64,000 nt of DNA from Streptomyces rishiriensis (GCF_003112535.1 NZ_BEWA01000003.1:124001-188000); one strand, 5' to 3'; shown: positions 9,518 to 19,587, counted from the stretch's first letter. Made by a program: numbers and translations. The notes: generated by a model not told the origin, from the sequence alone.

Positions 9518-9575
9518 GGCCGCAGAGCGGTCCAGGGTCCGTCGGGGGCCGCAGAGCGGTCCAGGGTCCGTGGGG
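9518..9575. repeat. Two-copy 29-bp direct repeat
   Basis: Two nearly identical 29-bp units starting at 9518 and 9547, each containing GCAGAGCGGTCCAGGGTCCG, lie in the gap between the DUF2567 gene and the convergent YbaK-like gene. No hairpin or coding potential was recognised. It looks like a local duplication. Confidence 0.7.
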
Positions 9576-9607
9576 GGCCGTCCGGGCGGTTGCTCGCGAC
9601 GAGAGCC

Positions 9608-10114
9608 TCAGACCCGGCCGATCGGGGACAGGACCGCCCCGGTGAGCTCCACCAGATCCGTCGGGGAGAGCTCCACCTCCAGGCCCCTGCGGCCCGCCGA
9701 GACGCAGACCGTGGCGTGGGCGGTCGCCGACTCGTCCAGGACCGTCGGGAGCTTCTTGCGCTGGCCCAGCGGGGAGATGCCGCCCCGGACGTAGCCCGTG
9801 GTGCGTTCGGCCAGGGTGGGGTCGGCCATCGCCGCGCGCTTGCCGCCCACCGCCGCCGCCAGGGCCTTCAGGTCCAGGGAGCCGGCGACCGGGACCACCG
9901 CCACCGTGAGGGTGCCGTCCACGTCCGCGACCAGGGTCTTGAAGACCCGGTCGGGGGAGACGCCCATCGCCTGGGCAGCCTCCTCGCCGTACGACGGGTG
10001 GCTCGGATCGTGGTCGTAGGCGTGGACCGTGAAGTCCACGCCGGCCGCCGTCAGGGCCACCGTCGCGGGAGTTCCCCCGGACTGCTGCTGTTGCTTCTTC
10101 GACTTCTTCGCCAT
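9608..10114 (-). CDS. ybaK: YbaK/EbsC family Cys-tRNA(Pro) deacylase
   Basis: 168-residue trans-editing enzyme of the YbaK/ProX superfamily, expected to hydrolyse mischarged Cys-tRNA(Pro) in the cytoplasm. Visible family features are the Lys-rich start MAKKSKKQQQQ, the substrate-pocket strand RVFKTLVADVDG, KALAAAVGGKRAAMAD and the C-terminal loop TGYVRGGISPLGQRKKLP, which carries the GxxSPxG signature of YbaK proteins. The ATG at 10114 has GAGAAGG close upstream; an earlier in-frame start would add 14 poorly conserved residues. The gene lies 19 nt downstream of the Lon-domain gene on the same strand and may be cotranscribed with it. Confidence 0.9.
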   Translation of the reverse strand: MAKKSKKQQQQSGGTPATVALTAAGVDFTVHAYDHDPSHPSYGEEAAQAMGVSPDRVFKTLVADVDGTLTVAVVPVAGSLDLKALAAAVGGKRAAMADPTLAERTTGYVRGGISPLGQRKKLPTVLDESATAHATVCVSAGRRGLEVELSPTDLVELTGAVLSPIGRV

Positions 10115-10133
10115 GCGGGCCTTCTCGGTGACG

Positions 10134-10874
10134 TCAGTTGAGACTCGTCGGGCCACGGGTCAGGTCCGCCGCGGGCAGCGAGGGCAGGTTGCGGATGATC
10201 GCCGTCTCCGCGCGCAGCAGGGTCAGCTCGTCCCGCAGCCGGGAGGCCGTGTCCGGGGCCTGCAGCAGCCGCTGCTTGCTGGGGGTGTCCAGCATCATCG
10301 CGGCGGCCACCAGGTACGACACCACCGAGGGGTCGTCCGGGAGGTCCGCGCCCGTGGACAGGGAGCGTTCGCGGGCGCCCGCCAGCCGCTTCTGGTACTG
10401 GCGGAAGGACCGCAGCACGCCCTCCGCGAGGGCGCCCGCCTCGTCGCCCGGGTCCTCGGGCAGCTCCTGCAGCTCGGCCGTCAGGAACGGACCCGAGGCG
10501 TCCACCGACAGGAGCTTCACGCGGGTCGTGCCGGTCGCCAGCACCTCGAAGGTGCCGTCGGCCCGTTCGCGGATCGTCGCCGCGTCGGCCACGCAGCCGA
10601 CGCCGTGGAAGGCCTTGACCGGGTCGTCGCCGAAACCGGCCGCGGGGCCGTGTTCGGGCAGCGCCGTCTGGTCGGGCAGGCCCGGGGAGCTGGGCGCCAC
10701 CTCGTGGCCGTCGCGGATGGCGACGACGGCGAACCGGCGCGATTCGTCCTCGGGGGTCTTCAGCAGATCGCGCATCATGGCGCGATAACGCTCCTCGAAG
10801 ACGTTGAGCGGGAGCACGAGTCCCGGGAACAACACCGAGTTCAGGGGGAAGAGCGGCAGACGGACGGTGGTCAC
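10134..10874 (-). CDS. Lon-substrate-binding (LON_substr_bdg) domain protein
   Basis: 246-residue stand-alone relative of the N-terminal domain of Lon protease, recognisable from RLPLFPLNSVLFPGLVLPLNVFEERYR at the N-terminus and GVGCVADAATIRERADG after it. There is no AAA+ or Ser-Lys protease domain, so it cannot be a protease alone; family members are presumed to bind protein substrates or assist regulation. The C-terminal half is helical and Leu/Arg-rich. GTG 10874 is preceded by TAGGCT (complement of 10883-10888) 8 nt upstream and no ribosome binding site, a leaderless pattern. The YbaK gene follows 19 nt downstream. Confidence 0.88.
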   Translation of the reverse strand: MTTVRLPLFPLNSVLFPGLVLPLNVFEERYRAMMRDLLKTPEDESRRFAVVAIRDGHEVAPSSPGLPDQTALPEHGPAAGFGDDPVKAFHGVGCVADAATIRERADGTFEVLATGTTRVKLLSVDASGPFLTAELQELPEDPGDEAGALAEGVLRSFRQYQKRLAGARERSLSTGADLPDDPSVVSYLVAAAMMLDTPSKQRLLQAPDTASRLRDELTLLRAETAIIRNLPSLPAADLTRGPTSLN

Positions 10875-10885
10875 GACGCAGAAGC

Positions 10886-11938
10886 CTAATGGTCCAGCGG
10901 GCGGGCTCGTCCGCCGTGCCCGCTCCCCGGATGCCAGGGGGGCTGCTCGGACGGTCCCGAGCGCACTTCCTCGCGCACCGCGAGGAAGTGGCCGAGGGGG
11001 TCGTCGGACAGCCTGTCCCAGGGGAAGGACGTGGCGTACGGGCCGATCAGGCGCAGTTGGGCGAGGGCCTCGTCGCGCCGGTCCAGGCGGACCAGGACGT
11101 ACGTCAGCACGTTGCGGATCTCGGCCGGCCACGGGTCGGCGGCCGGGAAGCGGGCCGACAGCGCGACGGCCCGGTCGGCGGCCGCGTCCAGCCGTTCGCG
11201 GGGCACCTCGGGGCCGCAGCCGTCGGTCAGGTAGGCGAAGGCGGCCCGCGCCGGCAGCGCCTGGACGAGGGAGCCGGCCGGCGCGTCCTGCGCCGCACGG
11301 TCGGCGAAGTCGAAGCACTCGCGGTGGGAGCCGTGCCAGGACTCGGCCAGATAGCGCTTGGCGGCCACATGGCAGCCGTAGTGGTGCGGGGCGCGGCGCA
11401 CCGCGGCCGCCCACAGCTCGCCGAAGTACTTGTGGCCGGCGTGCGTGCCGCGGGCGTGGTCGAGGGCTATCCGCCACGGCACCGGGTCGCGGACGTCGCT
11501 CTGCGCGGCCGCCGTGATCAGCGGGCTCACCTCCCGCAGCAGCTCGGCCCGGGCCGGCGATGCCCACGCGCGGGCCACGGCGAGCTGCGCGGAGACGAGC
11601 AGGACGTCGGGGTCGCGCGGGGCCGCGGCGCGCCAGTCCTCGAACCACTCCGGGCGGGAGCGGGCGAAGGAGGCCAGCCGGGTGGCGTACCGGTCGCGGT
11701 ACTCCCACTCGGCCTGTTCGCGGGTGTGCAGCAGCAGGGCGGCGGCGGGGGCGTAGGCGCCCAGCCCGGCCGCGACCAGCGCGGGCCCGAGCCGGTCGTC
11801 GGGCACGTCGAGGAGCACCTCGTCGTCGGCGGGGAGCCCGGCGGCGCTGTGGGGGGCGACGTACCGTGCCGTCCGGGACGTCCGCGACGTCCGGGAGGCG
11901 CGGATGAAGGGGGGCAGCAGAGCCATGGTGTCGACCAT
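10886..11938 (-). CDS. Hypothetical protein with helical-repeat character
   Basis: 350 residues with no motif I recognise. Much of it is Ala/Arg/Leu-rich amphipathic helix with recurring W/Y positions (AEWEYRDRYATRLASF, RPEWFEDWRAAAPRD, RIALDHARGTHAGHKYFGELW, ESWHGSHRECFDFADRAA), which suggests a TPR-like alpha-solenoid; this is an inference from helix periodicity. There is no signal peptide or membrane segment. Two ATG starts are possible, 11938 and 11926, and neither has a convincing ribosome binding site. Homologues next to his genes are common in streptomycetes in my recollection, but the function is unknown. Confidence 0.7.
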   Translation of the reverse strand: MVDTMALLPPFIRASRTSRTSRTARYVAPHSAAGLPADDEVLLDVPDDRLGPALVAAGLGAYAPAAALLLHTREQAEWEYRDRYATRLASFARSRPEWFEDWRAAAPRDPDVLLVSAQLAVARAWASPARAELLREVSPLITAAAQSDVRDPVPWRIALDHARGTHAGHKYFGELWAAAVRRAPHHYGCHVAAKRYLAESWHGSHRECFDFADRAAQDAPAGSLVQALPARAAFAYLTDGCGPEVPRERLDAAADRAVALSARFPAADPWPAEIRNVLTYVLVRLDRRDEALAQLRLIGPYATSFPWDRLSDDPLGHFLAVREEVRSGPSEQPPWHPGSGHGGRARPLDH

Positions 11939-12090
11939 TGAAAAGCCGCAGGTTCAGATCGCGCCAGAGGGTGCGGGCAACCTGCGGAAAGTTGTACGCC
12001 GCCGGGTCAAGGGAAGGTAAAAGGCGGCCTGCCGCGGATCCCCCCGGCCGGGGGCGGGGACGGCGGCCGACCGCCCCCGTGCGGGCGCGG

Positions 12091-13680
12091 TCAGTTCCGG
12101 CGCAGCAGCCGCGTCGCTCCCGCCGCCACCGCCGTCGCCAGGATCCAGCCCAGCAGGATCAGCGCCGTCGACAGCCACTGCCAGCCCCCGCGCAGCTGCC
12201 ACTGGCCGACCTGCCCCAGGTCGATGACCGGCAGCAGCAGGTCCAGGGCGAACAGGGCCGGGTTCCAGGGCGGATGCCCCCCGGGATCGACGGCCGGATG
12301 CGCGGCGTGCGCGAAGGCCAGCGAGCTCGCGGCCCACAGCACCGCCATCCACACCGCCGCCCGGCCCGGCCGGTACCCGTAGGCGACGGTCCAGTCCTGC
12401 GCGTAACCCCAGAGCTTCGCGGCCGGCGGCAGGGTCTCGCGCCGGCGGCGCTGCTTGGCCAGCAGCACCTCGCGGGCGTCCTCGTCCTCCCCGCCGGCCC
12501 GCAGCACGGCCGCCAGCCGCTCGTACGGCTCCGGGGCGTACTCGGCGGTCGCGGCGGCCACCCAGCGCAGCCGCTCCGCCAGCGGGAACGGACCCTGCGG
12601 CACCAGGTTCTCGTACACGAAGCCGCCCATGTGCAGACTCCCGGGACCCGGCCACGCGCTCGCCCGGTCCACCAGGTTGACCACCCGCGCGCCGGACAGC
12701 ACGACCTTGCCGCGCCTCGGCTGTTCCCCGAGGAAGCGCAGTTCGGACGTCTGGACCCGGCGCAGCGACAGCTCCTGGTCGTCCGTGAAGACGAACCGGG
12801 CCCGCTCCAGGTCCACCGCGTCCCCGAACCGGCCGTCGTCCAGGCGCACCCCGCCCCGGCACTCGAAGCGCTGGATGCGCGTCCCGCGCGCGGGGGTCGT
12901 GCCGCTGAGCGCCTGCCCTCCGACGCCGGCCGGGGTCAGGTACAGCGAGCGCTCCACGGTGAGCTGGGGCGCGTTCAGCGCCAGCCGCGTGTACGGGTTG
13001 GCCAGCCGCGCCCCGCGCAGGCTCAGCGACACCCCGATCTTGGCGCTGCGCAGACTCAGCTCGCCGTGCGACTCCAGCAGCTCGGCCTGCAGGTCCTGGC
13101 CGACCGTCATGCCGTCGGCGGCGATCGAGCGGCCCGTGCGGTCGCGGTAGACGATCGCCTGGTTGAGCAGCAGGTCCGTGCCGATGTGCGCGTCGGTGAG
13201 CCGGACGCCGTTGTGGAAGCGGCAGCGGGGCAGGTGCAGATCGCCCTCGGTGTGCAGCCGGGCGGCCTCCAGCCGCGGCACCGAGCAGTCCACCATCCGC
13301 AGGGTCGTGAACCGCGCCTCCGGCAGACGCACCTCGTGCTCGAAGCGGCAGTGCTTCATCTCCATGTACGGCACCACCGTGCCGCCCGCGAGGTCCAGGG
13401 AGCCGCTGATCTGCACACCGGCGAGCTTCAGCGCGGCCACCCGGCCGGCCAGCGCGGGCGGCCCGGCCAGCAGCAGCCAGGCGACGATCCGCGCCCGCAC
13501 GGTGCGCGACGCGCCCCACGGATGCCCGCCGTGCGGATCGTCGACGACCGTGTCCCCGCTGCTCAGGTCGTACACGCTGCCGTTGCGGAAGGCCTGCCAC
13601 ATGCCGGCCTCGGCCGCGGTCAGATCGTCCGGCAGATCTCCGGCGTCGCCCCCCGTTCGGATGCCCGCCCCCTCGGTCAC
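12091..13680 (-). CDS. Membrane-anchored beta-helix-like protein (often called 'membrane-associated oxidoreductase')
   Basis: 529 residues. Residues ~90-400 consist of short imperfect repeats rich in L-x-x-A/G-R and D-L-x-L ([57 protein letters not shown]), the spacing expected of a pentapeptide-repeat or bactofilin-like right-handed beta-helix. The C-terminal ~110 residues contain two hydrophobic segments ([17 protein letters not shown] and [20 protein letters not shown]), so it is membrane anchored. I see no nucleotide-binding or redox motif supporting the usual oxidoreductase name. GTG 13680 is preferred because GGAGAGGGG lies ~8 nt upstream; GTG 13701 would add seven residues. It is divergent from hisD. 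Confidence 0.75.
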   Translation of the reverse strand: MTEGAGIRTGGDAGDLPDDLTAAEAGMWQAFRNGSVYDLSSGDTVVDDPHGGHPWGASRTVRARIVAWLLLAGPPALAGRVAALKLAGVQISGSLDLAGGTVVPYMEMKHCRFEHEVRLPEARFTTLRMVDCSVPRLEAARLHTEGDLHLPRCRFHNGVRLTDAHIGTDLLLNQAIVYRDRTGRSIAADGMTVGQDLQAELLESHGELSLRSAKIGVSLSLRGARLANPYTRLALNAPQLTVERSLYLTPAGVGGQALSGTTPARGTRIQRFECRGGVRLDDGRFGDAVDLERARFVFTDDQELSLRRVQTSELRFLGEQPRRGKVVLSGARVVNLVDRASAWPGPGSLHMGGFVYENLVPQGPFPLAERLRWVAAATAEYAPEPYERLAAVLRAGGEDEDAREVLLAKQRRRRETLPPAAKLWGYAQDWTVAYGYRPGRAAVWMAVLWAASSLAFAHAAHPAVDPGGHPPWNPALFALDLLLPVIDLGQVGQWQLRGGWQWLSTALILLGWILATAVAAGATRLLRRN

Positions 13681-13847
13681 TCCACGCGCCCCTCTCCTCA
13701 CTCACTGCTTTCGCACAGCTGTTCATGCCCGGTGAAGGGCCCCCGGACGCCGTACCCGAAGAGGATCTTCCGGATTCCGGCCATGGTCTGTATCAGCCAT
13801 TGATACGCGCGGACGACCCCCGATCCCGGTCTGAGAGAATTGACCAC
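13681..13847. promoter_or_regulatory. Promoter region of the his operon and divergent membrane gene
   Basis: 167-bp gap between divergent genes. Upstream of hisD the hexamer GAGAAT (13835-13840) lies 7 nt before GTG 13848, and there is no Shine-Dalgarno sequence, so the his operon mRNA is probably leaderless. No leader peptide with a histidine run, no T-box and no obvious attenuator hairpin were found. Confidence 0.5.
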
Positions 13848-15173
13848 GTGATCTCCCGAATCGATCTGCGCGGCGACGCCCTCCCCGAGGGACCCGCCCT
13901 GCGCGACCTGCTGCCCCGAGCCGACTTCGACGTCTCGGCCGCCCTGGAGAAGGTGCGTCCGATCTGCGAGGCCGTGCATCATCGGGGCGACGCGGCGCTG
14001 ATCGACTTCGCGGAGAGGTTCGACGGGGTGCGGCTGGAATCCGTACGCGTTCCCGCGCGCGCGATCGCCGACGCGCTGGAGCGGCTCGACCCGGCCGTGC
14101 GCGCGGCCCTGGAGGAGTCCGTCCGCCGCGCCCGTCTCGTCCACCGCGAGCAGCGCCGTACGACGCACACCACCCAGGTCGTGCCCGGCGGCTCGGTCAC
14201 CGAGAAGTGGGTTCCGGTCGGGCGGGTCGGGCTGTACGCGCCCGGCGGCCGGTCGGTCTACCCGTCGTCGGTCATCATGAACGCCGTGCCGGCGCAGGAG
14301 GCGGGCGTCGAGTCGATCGCCCTGGCCTCGCCGCCGCAGGCCGCGTTCGGCGGGCTCCCGCACCCGACGATCCTCGCCGCGTGCGCGCTGCTGGGCGTCG
14401 ACGAGGTGTACGCGGTCGGCGGCGCCACGGCCGTCGCCATGTTCGCCCACGGCACCGAGTCCTGCGCGCCGGTGAACATGGTCACCGGACCCGGCAACAT
14501 CTGGGTGGCCGCGGCCAAGCGCTACTTCACCGGCAAGATCGGCATCGACACGGAAGCGGGCCCGACCGAGATCGCGGTCCTCGCGGACTCCACCGCCGAC
14601 CCGGTGCACGTGGCGTCCGACCTGATCAGCCAGGCCGAGCACGACCCGCTGGCCGCCGCCGTCCTGGTCACCGACTCCGTGGAACTGGCGGACGCCGTCG
14701 AGAAGGAGCTGGAGCCGCAGGTCGCGGCCACCCGGCACGTCGACGACCGGATCGTCCCGGCGCTCGCCGGCCGGCAGTCGGCGATCGTGCTCGTCGACGG
14801 CGTCGAGGAGGGCCTGCGGGTCGTCGACGCGTACGGCGCCGAGCACCTGGAGATCCAGACCGCCGACGCCGCGGCCGTGGCCGACCGGGTCAGGAACGCG
14901 GGCGCGATCTTCGTCGGCCCCTGGGCGCCGGTGTCGCTCGGCGACTACGCCGCCGGGTCCAACCACGTCCTGCCCACGGGCGGCTGCGCCTGCCACTCCT
15001 CCGGGCTGTCCGTGCAGTCCTTCCTGCGGGGCATCCACATCGTCGACTACACGCGCGAGGCGCTCGCCGACGTCGCCCACCATGTGGTGACGCTGGCGGA
15101 GGCCGAGGACCTGCCGGCGCACGGCGCGGCGATCAAGGCAAGGTTCGGGTGGAAGGTGCCGACGACCCAGTGA
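13848..15173 (+). CDS. hisD: Histidinol dehydrogenase
   Basis: 441-residue zinc enzyme that oxidises L-histidinol to L-histidine in two NAD-dependent steps, the last reactions of histidine synthesis. Hallmarks visible are [52 protein letters not shown] and the C-terminal [18 protein letters not shown], which contributes zinc and substrate ligands. Length is standard. It is the first gene of the operon, and its stop overlaps the hisC GTG by four bases, indicating translational coupling. Confidence 0.97.
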   Translation: MISRIDLRGDALPEGPALRDLLPRADFDVSAALEKVRPICEAVHHRGDAALIDFAERFDGVRLESVRVPARAIADALERLDPAVRAALEESVRRARLVHREQRRTTHTTQVVPGGSVTEKWVPVGRVGLYAPGGRSVYPSSVIMNAVPAQEAGVESIALASPPQAAFGGLPHPTILAACALLGVDEVYAVGGATAVAMFAHGTESCAPVNMVTGPGNIWVAAAKRYFTGKIGIDTEAGPTEIAVLADSTADPVHVASDLISQAEHDPLAAAVLVTDSVELADAVEKELEPQVAATRHVDDRIVPALAGRQSAIVLVDGVEEGLRVVDAYGAEHLEIQTADAAAVADRVRNAGAIFVGPWAPVSLGDYAAGSNHVLPTGGCACHSSGLSVQSFLRGIHIVDYTREALADVAHHVVTLAEAEDLPAHGAAIKARFGWKVPTTQ

Positions 15174-16279
15174 ACATCGGAATCGACGATCTCCCCGTAC
15201 GCGACGAACTGCGCGGCAAGTCCCCCTACGGCGCGCCCCAGCTCGACGTCCCCGTACGGCTGAACACCAACGAGAACCCCTACCCGCTGCCCGAGCCGCT
15301 GGTCGAGCGGATCGCCGAGCGGGTGCGCGAGGCCGCCCGCCACCTCAACCGCTACCCGGACCGGGACGCGGTCGAGCTGCGCACCCGGCTCGCGCAGTAC
15401 CTCACCGACACGACGGGGTACACGGTCGGCCCGGCCGACGTGTGGGCCGCCAACGGCTCCAACGAGGTCATCCAGCAGCTGCTGCAGACCTTCGGCGGCC
15501 CCGGACGCACGGCGATCGGCTTCGAGCCCTCCTACTCGATGCACGGGCTCATCGCGCGCGGCACCGGGACCGGCTGGATCTCCGGTCCCCGCGACGAGGA
15601 CTTCACCGTCGACCTCGCGGCGGCCGAGAAGGCCATCGCCGAGCACCGCCCGGACGTCGTCTTCGTCACCACCCCCAACAACCCCACCGGCACCGCCGTC
15701 CCCGCCGAGACGGTCCTCGCCCTGTACGAGGCCGCCCAGGCGGCCAAGCCGTCGATGGTCGTCGTCGACGAGGCCTACGTCGAGTTCAGCCACAGCGCGT
15801 CACTGCTGCCGCTGATCGAAGGACGGCCGAATCTCGTCGTCTCACGGACGATGTCGAAGGCCTTCGGCGCCGCCGGCCTGCGCCTCGGCTACCTCGCCGC
15901 GCACCCCGCGGTCGTGGACGCCGTCCAGCTCGTGCGGCTGCCCTACCACCTGTCGGCCGTCACCCAGGCGACCGCGCTGGCCGCGCTGGAGCACACCGAC
16001 ACGCTGCTGAAGTACGTCGAGCAGCTGAAGTCGGAGCGCGACCGGCTGGTGAGCGAGCTGCTCGCCGCCGGCTACGAGGTCACGGCGTCCGACGCCAACT
16101 TCGTGCAGTTCGGGCGGTTCGAGGACGCCCACGCGGTCTGGCGCAGGATCCTCGACCGGGGCGTCCTGGTCCGGGACAACGGCGTGCCCGGCTGGCTGCG
16201 GGTGACCGCCGGCACCCCCGAAGAGAACGACGCGTTCCTCGACGCGGTCCGTGAAGTCAAGAAGGAGCAGAGCGCATGA
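15170..16279 (+). CDS. hisC: Histidinol-phosphate aminotransferase
   Basis: 369-residue PLP enzyme that converts imidazole-acetol phosphate and glutamate to histidinol phosphate. The fold-type I signature is clear: [36 protein letters not shown] and [17 protein letters not shown], with Lys230 as the PLP lysine. GTG 15170 overlaps the hisD stop (GTGA), and the gene ends in an ATGA overlap with hisB. Neighbouring genes confirm the histidine-specific member of the family over aromatic aminotransferases. Confidence 0.96.
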   Translation: MNIGIDDLPVRDELRGKSPYGAPQLDVPVRLNTNENPYPLPEPLVERIAERVREAARHLNRYPDRDAVELRTRLAQYLTDTTGYTVGPADVWAANGSNEVIQQLLQTFGGPGRTAIGFEPSYSMHGLIARGTGTGWISGPRDEDFTVDLAAAEKAIAEHRPDVVFVTTPNNPTGTAVPAETVLALYEAAQAAKPSMVVVDEAYVEFSHSASLLPLIEGRPNLVVSRTMSKAFGAAGLRLGYLAAHPAVVDAVQLVRLPYHLSAVTQATALAALEHTDTLLKYVEQLKSERDRLVSELLAAGYEVTASDANFVQFGRFEDAHAVWRRILDRGVLVRDNGVPGWLRVTAGTPEENDAFLDAVREVKKEQSA

Positions 16280-16869
16280 GCCGCGTAGGACGCACAGAGC
16301 GCACGACGAAGGAGACGTCGGTCCTCGTCGAGATCGACCTCGACGGCTCCGGCAAGGTCGACGTGTCGACCGGCGTCGGCTTCTACGACCACATGCTCGA
16401 CCAGCTCGGCCGGCACGGGCTGTTCGACCTCGTCGTGAAGACCGACGGCGACCTGCACATCGACTCCCACCACACCATCGAGGACACCGCCCTCGCGCTC
16501 GGCGCCGCCTTCAGGCAGGCCCTCGGCGACAAGGTGGGCATCTACCGCTTCGGCAACTGCACGGTCCCGCTGGACGAGTCGCTCGCCCAGGTGACCGTCG
16601 ACCTGTCCGGCCGCCCCTACCTCGTGCACACCGAGCCCGAGAACATGGCGCCGATGATCGGCGAGTACGACACGACGATGACCCGGCACATCCTGGAGTC
16701 CTTCGTCGCGCAGGCGCAGATCGCCCTGCACGTGCACGTGCCCTACGGGCGCAACGCACACCACATCGTGGAGTGCCAGTTCAAGGCGCTGGCCCGGGCG
16801 CTGCGCTACGCCTCCGAGCGCGACCCGCGCGCGGCCGGCATCCTCCCCTCCACGAAGGGCGCGCTGTAA
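16276..16869 (+). CDS. hisB: Imidazoleglycerol-phosphate dehydratase
   Basis: 197-residue monofunctional HisB that dehydrates imidazoleglycerol phosphate to imidazole-acetol phosphate, the substrate of HisC. The two-repeat metal-binding pattern is visible: [11 protein letters not shown] and [12 protein letters not shown] in the first half, [18 protein letters not shown] and [18 protein letters not shown] in the second. It has no fused histidinol phosphatase, as usual in actinobacteria. The start overlaps the hisC stop by four bases. Confidence 0.97.
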   Translation: MSRVGRTERTTKETSVLVEIDLDGSGKVDVSTGVGFYDHMLDQLGRHGLFDLVVKTDGDLHIDSHHTIEDTALALGAAFRQALGDKVGIYRFGNCTVPLDESLAQVTVDLSGRPYLVHTEPENMAPMIGEYDTTMTRHILESFVAQAQIALHVHVPYGRNAHHIVECQFKALARALRYASERDPRAAGILPSTKGAL

Positions 16870-16873
16870 CACC

Positions 16874-17038
16874 ATGAGCGGACTGTCCACCGTCCTGATC
16901 GTCGTCGGCCTCTTCCTCGCGGGAGGCGTCTACTCCTTCGTCAAGCAGAAGATGCCCAGGAACCTGATCGTGCTGCTGTCGATCGGCGCCGCGATGTGTC
17001 TCGCGGCGGGTGTCGTGAGGCTGGAGGTGTGGAATTGA
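16874..17038 (+). CDS. 54-aa membrane peptide inside the his operon
   Basis: Small gene encoding [14 protein letters not shown] followed by a basic loop (VKQKMPRN) and a second hydrophobic segment ([18 protein letters not shown]), so a two-helix membrane peptide. The ATG lies 4 nt after the hisB stop. Its TGA overlaps the TTG start of hisH (TTGA at 17035-17038), and the hisH ribosome binding site GGAGG lies within its last codons. That arrangement argues it is genuinely translated and coupled to hisH. Similar short proteins occur at this position in other streptomycetes in my recollection. The function is unknown; no histidine-pathway activity is evident. Confidence 0.8.
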   Translation: MSGLSTVLIVVGLFLAGGVYSFVKQKMPRNLIVLLSIGAAMCLAAGVVRLEVWN

Positions 17039-17688
17039 GCGGCGTCGCGAAGAGCGCGAAGAAGGTCGTCGTCTTCGACTACGGCTTCGGCAACGTCCGT
17101 TCCGCCGAGCGGGCCCTCGCGCGCACCGGCGCCGACGTCGAGATCACGCGTGACTTCGACACGGCCATGAACGCCGACGGGCTTCTGGTGCCGGGCGTCG
17201 GCGCCTTCGCCGCCTGCATGCGGGGCCTGAAGGAGGCCCGCGGCGACTGGGTCATCGGCCGCCGGCTGTCCGGCGGGCGCCCGGTGATGGGCATCTGCGT
17301 CGGCATGCAGATCCTCTTCGCCCGCGGCATCGAGCACGGCGTGGAGACCGAGGGCCTCGACGAGTGGCCCGGCGCGGTCGAGCCGTTGCAGGCCGAGATC
17401 GTGCCCCACATGGGCTGGAACACCGTCGACGCCCCGGCCGGATCCGAGCTGTTCGCGGGCCTGGACGCGGACGCGCGCTTCTATTTCGTGCACTCCTACG
17501 CCGTCCAGGACTGGTCCCTGGAAGTGCTCAACCCGACGATGCGCGCTCCCAAGGTGGCCTGGTCGACGCACGGCAAGCCGTTCGTGGCCGCCGTGGAGAA
17601 CGGCGCCCTGTGGGCCACGCAGTTCCACCCCGAGAAGTCCGGCGACGCCGGAGCCCAGCTCCTCACCAACTGGATCGGAACACTGTGA
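17035..17688 (+). CDS. hisH: Imidazole glycerol phosphate synthase, glutaminase subunit
   Basis: 217-residue class I glutamine amidotransferase that delivers ammonia to HisF. The nucleophile is Cys88 in GICVGMQ, and the His/Glu of the triad lie in [14 protein letters not shown] 17035 is chosen because GGAGG (17023-17027) sits 7 nt upstream, whereas GTG 17029 is only one base from the same site. The TTG also overlaps the previous gene's stop by four bases, matching the coupling seen throughout the operon. It ends in a GTGA overlap with priA. Confidence 0.95.
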   Translation: MSGVAKSAKKVVVFDYGFGNVRSAERALARTGADVEITRDFDTAMNADGLLVPGVGAFAACMRGLKEARGDWVIGRRLSGGRPVMGICVGMQILFARGIEHGVETEGLDEWPGAVEPLQAEIVPHMGWNTVDAPAGSELFAGLDADARFYFVHSYAVQDWSLEVLNPTMRAPKVAWSTHGKPFVAAVENGALWATQFHPEKSGDAGAQLLTNWIGTL

Positions 17689-18410
17689 GCAAGCTCGAAC
17701 TCCTCCCCGCCGTCGACATCCGCGACGGCCAGGCCGTCCGTCTCGTGCACGGCGAGTCCGGGACCGAGACCTCCTACGGCTCCCCGCTCGAGGCCGCCCT
17801 CGCCTGGCAGCGCTCGGGCGCCGAGTGGCTGCACCTGGTCGACCTGGACGCCGCGTTCGGCACCGGCGACAACCGCGCGCTGATCGCCGAGGTCGCCCAG
17901 GCGATGGACATCAAGGTCGAGCTCTCCGGCGGCATCCGCGACGACGACACCCTCGCCGCCGCCCTCGCCACCGGCTGCACGCGCGTGAACCTGGGCACGG
18001 CCGCCCTGGAGACCCCCGAGTGGGTCGCCGAGGTCATCGCCGAACACGGCGACAAGATCGCGGTCGGCCTGGACGTCCGCGGCACCACCCTGCGCGGCCG
18101 CGGCTGGACCCGCGACGGCGGCGACCTCTACGAGACGCTGGAGCGCCTCGACAAGGAGGGCTGCGCGCGGTACGTCGTCACCGACATCGCCAAGGACGGC
18201 ACCCTGCAGGGCCCCAACCTGGAGCTGCTGCGCAACGTGTGCGCCGTGACCGACCGCCCCGTGGTGGCGTCCGGCGGCGTCTCGTCCCTGGACGACCTGC
18301 GGGCCATCGCCGAGCTGGTGCCGCTCGGCGTCGAGGGCTCCATCGTCGGCAAGGCGCTGTACGCCAAGGCGTTCACCCTGGAAGAGGCCCTGGAGGCGGT
18401 GGCCCGGTGA
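17685..18410 (+). CDS. priA: Bifunctional phosphoribosyl isomerase PriA (HisA/TrpF)
   Basis: 241-residue (beta-alpha)8 barrel. In actinobacteria such as Streptomyces and Mycobacterium, PriA isomerises both ProFAR (histidine) and PRA (tryptophan). The catalytic acids are visible as Asp11 in AVDIRDG and Asp130 in VGLDVRG, the numbering reported for the S. coelicolor enzyme. Phosphate-binding loops appear in ELSGGIRDD and [12 protein letters not shown]. The dual role is supported by context: the window holds trpE, trpC, trpB and trpA but no trpF. It overlaps hisH and the RidA-like gene by four bases on each side. Confidence 0.94.
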   Translation: MSKLELLPAVDIRDGQAVRLVHGESGTETSYGSPLEAALAWQRSGAEWLHLVDLDAAFGTGDNRALIAEVAQAMDIKVELSGGIRDDDTLAAALATGCTRVNLGTAALETPEWVAEVIAEHGDKIAVGLDVRGTTLRGRGWTRDGGDLYETLERLDKEGCARYVVTDIAKDGTLQGPNLELLRNVCAVTDRPVVASGGVSSLDDLRAIAELVPLGVEGSIVGKALYAKAFTLEEALEAVAR

Positions 18411-18805
18411 GCGAGCTGCGACGCGTCGCGACCGGCGCGCCCTGGGAGGACGTCTTCGGATACTCCCGCGCGGTGGAGCTGCCCAGCGGCCTGGTGCTGG
18501 TCTCCGGCTGCACCTCGATCGTGGACGGCGAGATCGCCGGCGGCGGCCCCTACGACCAGACGCTCAACGCCTTCAACGTCGCTTTCGCGGCGCTGGCGGA
18601 GCTGGGCCTCGGGCGCGAGGACGTCGTGCGCACCCGTATGTACCTCACCCACGCGCGGGACGTGGACGACGTCGGACGCGCTCACAAGGAGCTGTTCGAC
18701 ACCGTCCGGCCCGCCGCGTCCATGCTCATCGTGGCCGGTCTGGTGGACCCCAGTCTGGTCGTCGAGGTCGAGGTCGAGGCGTTCCGCAGGGGGGCCTCGG
18801 CATGA
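18407..18805 (+). CDS. RidA/YjgF family protein in the his operon
   Basis: 132-residue member of the Rid family. Canonical RidA deaminates reactive enamine/imine intermediates released by PLP enzymes. The sequence shows the typical core [50 protein letters not shown] and the C-terminal [12 protein letters not shown]. Arg in VRTRMYLT corresponds to the carboxylate-binding arginine of active RidA, so deaminase activity is plausible. It is wedged between priA and hisF with 4-nt overlaps on both sides, so it must be co-expressed with the histidine enzymes; whether it protects this pathway is inference. Confidence 0.9.
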   Translation: MSELRRVATGAPWEDVFGYSRAVELPSGLVLVSGCTSIVDGEIAGGGPYDQTLNAFNVAFAALAELGLGREDVVRTRMYLTHARDVDDVGRAHKELFDTVRPAASMLIVAGLVDPSLVVEVEVEAFRRGASA

Positions 18806-19557
18806 CGCTCGCCGTACGGGTCATCCCCTGCCTGGACGTGGACGCCGGCCGGGTCGTCAAGGGCGTCAACTTCCAGAACCTGCGCGACGCGGGCGACCCC
18901 GTCGAGATGGCCAAGGTCTACGACGCCGAGGGCGCCGACGAGCTGACGTTCCTGGACATCACCGCCTCCTCGGGCAACCGCGAGACCACCTACGACGTGG
19001 TGCGCCGCACCGCCGAGCAGGTGTTCATCCCGCTGACCGTCGGCGGCGGGGTGCGCACCCCGCAGGACGTCGACAAGCTGCTGCGGGCCGGCGCCGACAA
19101 GGTGGGCGTGAACACCGCCGCGATCGCCCGCCCGGAGCTGATCAGGGAGATCGCCGAGCGGTTCGGCAGCCAGGTGCTGGTGCTGTCGGTCGACGCCCGG
19201 CGGACGGAGTCGGGTTCGTTCGAGGTGACGACGCACGGCGGCCGTAAGGGCACCGGCATCGACGCCGTCGAGTGGGCCCACCGGGCGGCCGAGCTGGGCG
19301 CGGGCGAGATCCTGCTCAACTCGATGGACGCGGACGGCACGAAGGACGGCTACGACCTGGAGATGATCGCCGCCGTCCGCAAGCACGTGAGGATCCCGTT
19401 GATCGCCTCCGGCGGCGCCGGGCGGCTCACGGACTTCCCGCCGGCCGTCGGGGCGGGCGCGGACGCGGTGCTGGCCGCGTCGGTGTTCCACTTCGGCGAC
19501 CTGAGGATCGGCGAGGTCAAGGACACGCTCCGGCAGGCGGGTCACCCGGTGCGGTGA
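18802..19557 (+). CDS. hisF: Imidazole glycerol phosphate synthase, cyclase subunit
   Basis: 251-residue (beta-alpha)8 barrel that condenses PRFAR with ammonia from HisH to give imidazoleglycerol phosphate and [21 protein letters not shown] carries the catalytic Asp12, and the second catalytic Asp lies in the central strands. [25 protein letters not shown] and [11 protein letters not shown] are the expected phosphate-binding motifs. It is the last gene of the operon, followed by a GC-rich hairpin. Confidence 0.97.
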   Translation: MTLAVRVIPCLDVDAGRVVKGVNFQNLRDAGDPVEMAKVYDAEGADELTFLDITASSGNRETTYDVVRRTAEQVFIPLTVGGGVRTPQDVDKLLRAGADKVGVNTAAIARPELIREIAERFGSQVLVLSVDARRTESGSFEVTTHGGRKGTGIDAVEWAHRAAELGAGEILLNSMDADGTKDGYDLEMIAAVRKHVRIPLIASGGAGRLTDFPPAVGAGADAVLAASVFHFGDLRIGEVKDTLRQAGHPVR

Positions 19558-19587
19558 CGCCCGCGTGGGCGCGGTGACGTGCATCGG

